Made by a program: the position numbers and the translations under genes. Shown piece by piece: positions 1 through 6,259 of a DNA stretch of 64,000 bases. Positions within the stretch are counted from its first letter, which is position 1, and each line of letters begins with the position of its first letter. Source of the stretch: Pseudomonadota bacterium (GTDB lineage Bacteria > Pseudomonadota > Alphaproteobacteria > Micavibrionales > UBA2020). The notes beneath the pieces were generated by a model. It saw nothing but the letters and a program-made list of their open reading frames with translations, ran no database searches and had not been told where the DNA came from. The DNA lies in NCBI GenBank assembly GCA_021849295.1, contig JAJZTA010000003.1:1-64000 (forward strand), written 5' to 3'.

Positions 1-6
1 CCGATC

Positions 7-702
7 TTCATAGCTTCCCCCCCGACACGGCTATGCTATGATCGACAGTGTTGTTCGGTTCATAGACCAGCTGTCATAGCTTCCCCCCCGACACGGCTAT
101 GCTATGATGCGGGAAACGGGCATGGTGTGGTTGCTCCTGTCATAGCTTCCCCCCCGACACGGCTATGCTATGATACTCCTTAGATGATGAGGAGCCCGAA
201 GATTGTCATAGCTTCCCCCCCGACACGGCTATGCTATGATAGATCGCACGTGCGCAGGACGAGACCGCGAGTCATAGCTTCCCCCCCGACACGGCTATGC
301 TATGATAAATTGGGTGGAGGCACAGTCTCAAAGCGGGTCATAGCTTCCCCCCCGACACGGCTATGCTATGATCATCTTCAGGAGATTCCGGCGCAGGCGC
401 ACGTCATAGCTTCCCCCCCGACACGGCTATGCTATGATCAAACGCGCCCTTTGTGCGGTTTATCACATGTCATAGCTTCCCCCCCGACACGGCTATGCTA
501 TGATGTTGACGTGCAGCCCCAGTTTGCCGTCGGAGTCATAGCTTCCCCCCCGACACGGCTATGCTATGATACGGGGCGCAAACTTGCTTGGCAGATGCGG
601 GTCATAGCTTCCCCCCCGACACGGCTATGCTATGATCTTGCTCTTGCTGGCGGCACGGCTCTTGCTGTCATAGCTTCCCCCCCGACACGGCTATGCTATG
701 AT
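7..702 (+). CRISPR. Type II-C CRISPR array, 11 repeats and 10 complete spacers
   Basis: A 36-bp repeat recurs every 66 bp, starting at 7, 73, 139, 205, 271, 337, 403, 469, 535, 601 and 667, with ten 30-bp unrelated spacers between. Bases 1-6 may be the end of another spacer, so the array may continue to the left. All repeats are identical except the first, which has T for G at base 1. The repeat has a run of seven C and ends in TGCTATGAT, an extended -10 box, as in Neisseria-type II-C arrays where each crRNA has its own promoter. The + strand is the crRNA strand, because the tracrRNA anti-repeat at 5110-5143 is complementary to it. The array therefore runs toward the cas genes, opposite to them. 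Confidence 0.97.
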
Positions 703-735
703 CGATACGCTATAATGACTTGATATTAATCAGAA

Positions 736-784
736 AAAGACCGAGCGGTTCAAAACAAAAGGAGCTGTTCGGTCTTTGTTTTTT
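736..784. terminator. Bidirectional terminator between array and cas2
   Basis: Bases 736-751 pair with 762-777, giving a 16-bp stem (inner seven pairs partly G-U) around a short A-rich loop. On the + strand it is followed by TTTGTTTTTT, on the - strand by TTTTTC. It can end the crRNA transcript from the left and the cas operon transcript from the right. The cas2 stop codon lies inside the hairpin. Confidence 0.85.
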
Positions 785-1079
785 CGCGAATCTTCTGTTT
801 TCCGATCAGAATCTTCATGCGCTCATATTGCTTGTCGGTGATCTGAATCGCCCTGACACTGCCTTTTGAGGGTATTGAATTATGCAATCTTGAAAGGTGT
901 TTGTCAACCCTTTCTTGGCCGTTGCAGACACGTGCATAGACCGAAAACTGAATCATCATATAGCCGTCTTTCAGCAAAAAATTCCGAAAGCGTGTTGCCG
1001 TATGGCGCTCCTCTTTTGATTTTACGGGTAGATCAAAGAACACAAAAAGCCACATGAATCTATCCTGTGCCGCCGTCAT
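750..1079 (-). CDS. cas2: CRISPR-associated endoribonuclease Cas2
   Basis: This 109-residue protein has the Cas2 ferredoxin-like fold signature near its N-terminus (WLFVFFDLPV, with the conserved Asp) followed by a RFRNFLLKDGY helix typical of type II Cas2. Cas2 dimers bridge two Cas1 dimers in the spacer-integration complex. Its ATG overlaps the cas1 stop codon by four bases (ATGA), so the two are translationally coupled. It is the last gene of the cas9-cas1-cas2 operon, and its final codons form part of the terminator stem. Length and sequence are normal for the family and no residue seems missing. Confidence 0.95.
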   Translation of the reverse strand: MTAAQDRFMWLFVFFDLPVKSKEERHTATRFRNFLLKDGYMMIQFSVYARVCNGQERVDKHLSRLHNSIPSKGSVRAIQITDKQYERMKILIGKQKIREKTKTEQLLLF

Positions 1080-1981
1080 AACAGAGTTTTTTGGATTTCA
1101 GGAAAAATCATTTCCTGTGGGTCTTTTTTCTCGATAGCGGCAACCAGCCTTTCCGCGACTTTGTCCGAGGCATTCATCAACGTATGCACTTCTTGCGACA
1201 ACATGCAGGTTGTCGTTAAAATACCCGCCAGTTTCTGGCGATTTTCTTTTGATAGATCATCTTGCGACAGATCGCCCGCCAGTTGCATGGATTTAACCTG
1301 ATTGTCCACGAATGGGCGGAACACTTCTATAACATCGTCCGCGAGATTGAAGGCGTTGAGATCGCTGTCATGGTGCAGACCAAAAGCGGGCAATAGTCCA
1401 AAACTTACAACTGATCTGGCAATAGATGCACGCACAATGGCGTAGCCGTAGTTCAAAGCACCATTAATCACGTCCGTTGCATGGCGGCGAAAATCAGAGC
1501 CAAAAAGATTCTGCCAGTACTCCCGCGCCGCTTGTGCTTCCACGTTTTTTTCGTCGCCGGAAGTGACATGCTTGCGCATGGCACAGAGGGCTTTTGCGGC
1601 GTTTTTGTGCCCGTATAGTTCAAGAACGTCCGCTTGTCCTGTGATTTTAGCTTTGATAATAGATTGCCAGCAGCGTTTTTTGAAAGGTTCTGACCAGCCG
1701 ATTTGTAAATGAGCAACCTTGCTTTGCCGCGAATGTTCATGGAAGGGATGCAGAACGCCGTTTGGCGTATGTGCCGCATCGCACGTGACGATACAAACGC
1801 CTTGTTCCTGACAGCGTGCCAGCAAAGCCGTGCTGACTGTGATATGATGGCTTTCCAGTATAACGCAGGTCAAATCCTCGACTGCGACAGAAAAGACCCC
1901 TTCATCGTTCTCCAGTTGCAACTGTGCGTTTTTCAGCGACAGCCGCGCCGGATTTTGCACGAGCAGATTTCGCCAAGCCAA
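1076..1981 (-). CDS. cas1: CRISPR-associated integrase Cas1 (type II)
   Basis: Cas1 of 301 residues, the integrase that inserts new spacers. The N-terminus (MAWRNLLVQNPARLSLKN) aligns with the usual start of type II Cas1. The C-terminal catalytic half has the LNYGYAIVR helix, the GLHH histidine and the VIEVFRP acidic motif that bind metal. The start is TTG at 1981: no ATG lies near, and a GGGGGA ribosome-binding site sits about eight bases upstream, inside cas9. The gene therefore overlaps the 3' end of cas9 by 80 nt in another frame. No csn2 or cas4 is present, which fits subtype II-C. Confidence 0.95.
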   Translation of the reverse strand: MAWRNLLVQNPARLSLKNAQLQLENDEGVFSVAVEDLTCVILESHHITVSTALLARCQEQGVCIVTCDAAHTPNGVLHPFHEHSRQSKVAHLQIGWSEPFKKRCWQSIIKAKITGQADVLELYGHKNAAKALCAMRKHVTSGDEKNVEAQAAREYWQNLFGSDFRRHATDVINGALNYGYAIVRASIARSVVSFGLLPAFGLHHDSDLNAFNLADDVIEVFRPFVDNQVKSMQLAGDLSQDDLSKENRQKLAGILTTTCMLSQEVHTLMNASDKVAERLVAAIEKKDPQEMIFPEIQKTLL

Positions 1982-4900
1982 GACGTTTTTCCCCCTTCAC
2001 CTTGTGCTTTTCCCCGAAGTAATTCACGGTGTATTTTTCAAACAGCAGAAGTGTTTTTACGCCTAAACCCTCTTTGTCCCCGTTCTTGCCAAAAGAGGGA
2101 TCTCTATCATGGGCGCGAATGTTGATATTTCCAGTTCCGCGATGGGTTCCGAAATAATATCCCTCAACTTCTTCTTTCTTACTTTTTATCCGTACATAGT
2201 CATTTTTATAAAGGCTAAAAAGGAACTCTGCTTCGCTCACATCAGTCCATTCATCTTCTGGCTTAAAGGCGACAATCGCACGATTTGGAAGGGCATTCAT
2301 GGCGCAATGATGAACATATATAGGGACGAGATGATACTTACCGTCCTTTCTAAACACATCCACTCGAATCATATTACCGTTGCTAGCCAGTCCTTCGTTT
2401 ACTTCAACTCCACTTTTTTCTCCGGTAACAATGCGGACAGAATTGACTACGGCGGCTTTTTCTTCCCCGCCTTTGCCGACGAGTTTGACGGGTTCTGCAA
2501 ATGCTTTTTGCGGATCGCCCTTGTGTTCGTCCAGTCTGGCTTTGAGTATCTTATAAAGATTTTCGTTGCGTCCGTCTTTATCCACGAGGTTTTCGAGCAT
2601 GGCGGGCTTTAGTGCCGTCAAACGCACTTTTTGCACGGCTATGCGCTGGCCGTCGTCATTGTGGCGTATGCTGCGGATCGTTTCTTCATGCGCCTGTCCG
2701 GTAATTTTCCTGTACGGCATCCGGCTAATGAATATACCGTCTATCTTTTCCTTCGCCGTTTCGCGGAAACCTTCCCACGGCAAAGGCGGGAGCGGCCTTT
2801 CAGCCGGATTTTTCTTGCGGGCTTCGTATTTATTCCAGTTTGTCAGTTTTTGCACCATGCTTTGCGTGGAACACGCAAGAACAATGGCATCAAGCGCATG
2901 GTGCCGGTCATTGCTGCGGTTTTTATCAGGGAAGCCCCATGCGCCGCGCAGGTGCGCCGTCAATGCGCCGTTACGGGTTTGAACGCGGTTGCCTTTGCCA
3001 AGGTCAAGGCTGTTTTCAAGATGATTTTTGAGCAGGCGCGTGATATAGCGTGTGTCGTTCAAATGGCGGGATTTCCATTTATCTTCTTTTTCTGCGTCAA
3101 ATTCCTGCATCAAGAGACGTTCGGCTTTGGCGCGGGGCAGTTGTCGTGCAAAGTTATTTTCCAGCGCTTCCCATGTTTGCGTACCCTTAAGATATTCATA
3201 CGGGGTTTTATTGCCCTTTCTCTGGTTTTCGTCCGTAAAGCATAAAACCTTGTTCATGTAGCTGTCATCATACGAGCGGCTATAGGGCAATATATGGTCA
3301 ATTTGCGTAGCGACAGGATCGCGCAACAATTCAGGCTTGATTTCTGCGCCGCTATAAATACAAAACCCTTTTTGTTCCATCCATAGGCGATATTTCAAAA
3401 GTTCCTCGCCATTAGGCTCATGGCCTAAAATTTCTTCCGCGTGTTTTGCGGCGTCTTCTTTATTTTTCTGGTTTTTTGCCCTGATTTTGTCAAGGTCTCT
3501 CCGATCTTGAAAAGATTTTCCGAGTTCGTCCGCAACTTCAACAATGATCGTTTCCGGTAGGCCATGCCTGCGAATGATTGCATTTACGACTTTGCGCACT
3601 TGCGACAAGGCACGGTCGACAACCGGATTTCGGCTTGGCTCAAACTGCGGCACAAGCGCCAGTCCCTTGTTTTGCCGCTTATTAAAATTGTATCCTGCCG
3701 CCTCACAGGCTTTGTCATACGTCATGCCCTGTTTCATGAAGGGAAGGATTTTACGTGCCGCTTTCGCTGAAATGTCTATGGACTTTTTAAAGTCCGTTAT
3801 TTTTGACAATGCCTGCCTTTCCGTGACATTTACGCCAATGCCCGAAAGCAGTTTATCAATTTCTTCGCTGTCTTCATGAAATGACAAAATCCGCGCAATC
3901 TCATCCAGTTTTTCAATGTCTTTGCCAATCCATCTTTGCCAGTCCGTGTCGCTCTGACCCAAGGCTTCTTTCAGGGCGTGGTAACCTTTCAAGGCCATGA
4001 ATACGGCGCGCCCTTCCACTGAATCCCTGATCTTTTCCCAATCCGATTCCTTGTCATCCGTCTTTCTATAGCTGATATTAAAGCGTTCTTCGTCAGCCAT
4101 GCCGAGAAGTTTTCTGATTTGTTTGTATTTCACATCTTTGTTTTTATGAGCCAGTTCAGCGATTTGATTTTTTTCATCTTGTGTCAAGGGACGTTCGCTT
4201 CCGCCGTATTCTTTAATGCGCAGATTATTCAGTTTTGACCACAGGACAAAAAGTTCTGCGGAGTAAGAAAATTTCGGCGCGCGCTTTACCTTGTTTCCTA
4301 TGTTTCCTTCAAGGAAACAAAAACCCACGAGTTTTTCGCTGGATTGAAGTGGGCGCTGCGTAAACGCAATTTGTTCATATTTTTCTTGCAGGGCAGGGGT
4401 AGCTTTATCCTGACCAAATTTTTCCTGCTGCCTGAAAATTTCCCTTACTTCCTCGCGCAAAAGGCTGCGGACAACAAAATTTTCGTATGATCCGTGTCCA
4501 TTTCTTTTCTTGTCTTGTGTCGCCAAAAATGCGCCTATCGTTCTGGCGCCAGCTTCGGTCATTCTTTCCTGAAGATGTTTGGAACCTTCAAGGGCTTTTT
4601 TCCCTTCCGTGTCGTTCTCGGCGGCTTTTTTGCTGTTTGATTGAAACCCGCGTCTTTTGGCGATATGAAACAAAACGTGCGCAAATTCTGCGTCGGTTAA
4701 TTTTCTTTTCAAGGCGTCTTCGCGCAGTTGCCAAACATCGGAGATATTTTCTGTTCGAGAGGAATCAATACTATCAACCGCCTGTTTGCTAAAACCGTAT
4801 TTTAAAAGCAGCTTGCGGATATTGTTTTTACGTTGTGCGCGGCGGCGAATGACGCGCCGTAAACCCCGCGCTTTACGGCGCGGCAGGGCAAGAGAAGACC

Positions 4901-5027
4901 CATCCTTAGGGTTCTCGGCAGAATCAAAGATATGAACACCCGTGAAATCAATTTTTTGTTTTTCGGGCGTTACTCCGGCGAATCCAGTGGAAGCAATACC
5001 TACATCAAGCCCTAGAATATATCCCAT
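1902..5027 (-). CDS. cas9: Type II-C CRISPR RNA-guided endonuclease Cas9
   Basis: A compact 1041-residue Cas9 that cuts DNA matched by the crRNA:tracrRNA pair. In order: RuvC-I with LGLDVGIASTG (Asp8), an arginine-rich bridge helix at about 48-75, an alpha-helical recognition lobe, RuvC-II with IIVEVADELGKS (Glu497), HNH with QIDHILPYSRS (His578), and RuvC-III with HHALDAI (His709/710 and Asp713). All nuclease residues are intact. The C-terminus resembles the PAM-interacting part of Neisseria Cas9 up to GLGVKTLLLFEKY, followed by an extra basic tail of about 40 residues that lies partly in the cas1 overlap. The start is the ATG at 5027, preceded by AAGGA at good spacing. An ATG 54 bases further up lacks this. 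The gene is more AT-rich than the chromosome, suggesting transfer. Confidence 0.97.
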   Translation of the reverse strand: MGYILGLDVGIASTGFAGVTPEKQKIDFTGVHIFDSAENPKDGSSLALPRRKARGLRRVIRRRAQRKNNIRKLLLKYGFSKQAVDSIDSSRTENISDVWQLREDALKRKLTDAEFAHVLFHIAKRRGFQSNSKKAAENDTEGKKALEGSKHLQERMTEAGARTIGAFLATQDKKRNGHGSYENFVVRSLLREEVREIFRQQEKFGQDKATPALQEKYEQIAFTQRPLQSSEKLVGFCFLEGNIGNKVKRAPKFSYSAELFVLWSKLNNLRIKEYGGSERPLTQDEKNQIAELAHKNKDVKYKQIRKLLGMADEERFNISYRKTDDKESDWEKIRDSVEGRAVFMALKGYHALKEALGQSDTDWQRWIGKDIEKLDEIARILSFHEDSEEIDKLLSGIGVNVTERQALSKITDFKKSIDISAKAARKILPFMKQGMTYDKACEAAGYNFNKRQNKGLALVPQFEPSRNPVVDRALSQVRKVVNAIIRRHGLPETIIVEVADELGKSFQDRRDLDKIRAKNQKNKEDAAKHAEEILGHEPNGEELLKYRLWMEQKGFCIYSGAEIKPELLRDPVATQIDHILPYSRSYDDSYMNKVLCFTDENQRKGNKTPYEYLKGTQTWEALENNFARQLPRAKAERLLMQEFDAEKEDKWKSRHLNDTRYITRLLKNHLENSLDLGKGNRVQTRNGALTAHLRGAWGFPDKNRSNDRHHALDAIVLACSTQSMVQKLTNWNKYEARKKNPAERPLPPLPWEGFRETAKEKIDGIFISRMPYRKITGQAHEETIRSIRHNDDGQRIAVQKVRLTALKPAMLENLVDKDGRNENLYKILKARLDEHKGDPQKAFAEPVKLVGKGGEEKAAVVNSVRIVTGEKSGVEVNEGLASNGNMIRVDVFRKDGKYHLVPIYVHHCAMNALPNRAIVAFKPEDEWTDVSEAEFLFSLYKNDYVRIKSKKEEVEGYYFGTHRGTGNINIRAHDRDPSFGKNGDKEGLGVKTLLLFEKYTVNYFGEKHKVKGEKRLGLAKSARAKSGAAVAEKRTVATGER

Positions 5028-5068
5028 AATAAAAATCCTTGTGTGTAAATAAACTTTTGAAAGATAGA

Positions 5069-5097
5069 TTGACAAAAACAATCCGCGATTGCAACAT
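5069..5097 (+). promoter_or_regulatory. Likely tracrRNA promoter, overlapping the cas9 promoter region
   Basis: TTGACA (5069-5074) is followed after 17 bp by CAACAT (5092-5097), which would start transcription near 5104, just before the anti-repeat. On the other strand the same bases give TTGTCA followed after 17 bp by TTATTT, a possible cas9 promoter. The two divergent promoters would then share their -35 region. The -10 boxes are weak matches, so this is inference. Confidence 0.5.
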
Positions 5098-5103
5098 GCG
5101 ACT

Positions 5104-5203
5104 TACGCACATAGCATAGCCGTGTCGGGAATGTTGCTATGATAAGGTTACAAGTTTACTTGTAAACGCGTGGGGCTCTGTTCTTCGGAACATCCCCTAT
5201 TTT
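5104..5203 (+). ncRNA. tracrRNA of the II-C system
   Basis: Bases 5110-5129 are a perfect 20-nt complement of repeat positions 15-34. Bases 5136-5143 pair with repeat positions 1-8 (one G-U). Between them is a 6-by-6 internal loop (TTCCCC in the repeat, AATGTT here). After the anti-repeat comes ATAAGG, as in Neisseria tracrRNA, then a hairpin TTACAAG-TTTA-CTTGTAA (5148-5165). The last hairpin (5172-5197) has a GGGG/CCCC base and a TGTTC-TTCG-GAACA top, and is followed by TATTTT, which looks like the terminator. The transcript is about 100 nt and divergent from cas9. Ends are predicted from promoter and terminator only. Confidence 0.9.
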
Positions 5204-5249
5204 CATGCGTATCATCATCTTGCCTTTGTAATTCGGGGATAATTTAAGA

Positions 5250-5564
5250 ATGACCGAAGTTGTCGAATATGAAAGCGAGAGCGGAAAAAACCATTTTAGA
5301 AAATGGTTTCTTGTCTTGCCTGCACATCACGCCGATAAAGTGGTGCAGGCCATACGCCGGATGGAAGCGGGCAATCTTGGAGATCATAAAAGTGTCGGCG
5401 GCGGGGTGTTTGAGCATCGTATCCACAATCCGGCGCTCCGCGTTTATTTCGGCAAGGATGGTGATGAATTGGTGATTCTTTTGGCGGGCGGCTCTAAAAC
5501 CCGCCAAGGCCAAGATATTGTGAAGGCCAGAGAACTTTGGCGGGAATACAAGGAAAATAATTAA
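5250..5564 (+). CDS. RelE/HigB-family toxin (addiction module killer protein)
   Basis: A 104-residue protein with the signature of the phage-derived Gp49/HigB-like group in the RelE/ParE superfamily: the N-terminal HFRKWFLVLP region, RRMEAGNLGDHKSVGGGVFEHRI, the LRVYFGKDGDELVILLAGG core strand pair and a C-terminal DIVKARELWREY helix. Related toxins cleave mRNA on the ribosome. The gene starts 47 bases after the tracrRNA terminator hairpin on the same strand and is followed by an HTH antitoxin gene, giving the toxin-first order usual for higBA. A weak GGGGAT ribosome-binding site lies about 9 bases upstream of the ATG. Activity is inferred from the family. Confidence 0.88.
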   Translation: MTEVVEYESESGKNHFRKWFLVLPAHHADKVVQAIRRMEAGNLGDHKSVGGGVFEHRIHNPALRVYFGKDGDELVILLAGGSKTRQGQDIVKARELWREYKENN

Positions 5565-5598
5565 ATAAAATCAATATGTTATAAAATATCCCTTGATA

Positions 5599-5622
5599 AA
5601 TGGTAATATATATATTACCATT
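5599..5622. promoter_or_regulatory. Perfect 24-bp palindrome between toxin and antitoxin genes
   Basis: Bases 5599-5610 are the exact reverse complement of 5611-5622; the half-site is AATGGTAATATA. It lies 27 bases upstream of the antitoxin ATG, in a very AT-rich spacer of 84 bp. Antitoxins with HTH domains often bind such palindromes to repress their own gene, so an operator is likely. The position suggests the antitoxin has its own promoter here. Confidence 0.6.
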
Positions 5623-5648
5623 GAAGGAGATAGGAAAGGATAAATGCC

Positions 5649-5993
5649 ATGCCCATTACCCGCAGTTTCAGGGAAACCGTTGTCGAACGCGCCAAGACGG
5701 ATAAAGAGTTTCGCCAGCTTATGCTGGTGAACGGCTTTATCCATCTCATGCTCGGTAGGAATGACGAGGACGTATTTATCGGGCGCTCCGGTATCCGCGA
5801 CTATATCAACGCCACGCTGGGCTTTCAGAAGCTGGCGGAGAAGACGGGCATTCACGCCAAAAGCCTCATGCAAATGTTCAGCAACAAGGGCAACCCAAGC
5901 CTGCACAATTTGAATCTTGTCTTCCGTGTGTTGTTCAAACAGGAAAAATTGAACATGGAAGAAATCGTGCAGGGGGCTATGGCGGCGGCTTGA
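5649..5993 (+). CDS. HTH-type antitoxin of the HigB/RelE-like toxin
   Basis: A 114-residue protein matching the alphaproteobacterial antitoxin/regulator family with N-terminal RSFRETVVERAKTDKEFR, a central GRSGIRDYINATLGFQKLAEKTG and an HTH core KSLMQMFSNKGNPSLHNL. It would neutralise the toxin encoded just upstream and repress transcription through its HTH. The ATG at 5649 follows GGAAAGGA at workable spacing. Another ATG five bases upstream is out of frame. The 84-bp gap to the toxin gene is large for a co-translated pair and contains a palindromic putative operator. Confidence 0.85.
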   Translation: MPITRSFRETVVERAKTDKEFRQLMLVNGFIHLMLGRNDEDVFIGRSGIRDYINATLGFQKLAEKTGIHAKSLMQMFSNKGNPSLHNLNLVFRVLFKQEKLNMEEIVQGAMAAA

Positions 5994-6259
5994 AAAATTG
6001 CCTTGTTTGGGGTACTCTTGGGCTATCCTCTGGTTCAGAAAAGTGCAGCAAATGGGACGGTGGGTACCGATCTGGGTACCTATAAAATCTTAACCAGAAT
6101 AACATAACTAAATCAATACGTTATGGTTATAGTTCAGTAGCGCCTCTGGCACTATTTCTTTCCCAACCCTATAAAGCACTAAAAACGTGACCTAAAAAGG
6201 GTTTCTATTGCGTAAACTTTGCTGTTATGTTTTCTGCCATCAGGAAGGATTTTAAGGCT
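5994..6259. other. Non-coding AT-rich stretch at the right edge of the CRISPR/TA block
   Basis: No gene is supported here. It contains an imperfect inverted repeat (6099-6108 against 6120-6130, one extra G, 11-base spacer) and a direct repeat of GGGTACC (6062-6068 and 6074-6080). The base composition changes from AT-rich on the left to GC-rich from 6260 on. This could be the scar or border of an inserted block, but no integrase, tRNA or matching repeat on the other side is visible in the window. Confidence 0.5.

Noticed and set aside
184-723. A 179-codon open frame with a repeated 22-residue unit across the CRISPR array
   Set aside because: The 66-bp period is a multiple of three, so the repeat translates identically each time. 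It is the array itself, not a repeat protein gene.
5244-5513. 89-codon open frame opposite the toxin gene
   Set aside because: Antisense to a clear RelE/HigB-family gene and without a ribosome-binding site or family match.
6062-6080. Twin GGGTACC motifs as a recombinase core or operator
   Set aside because: Too short and self-complementary to mean much without a second copy elsewhere; reported only as part of the non-coding stretch.
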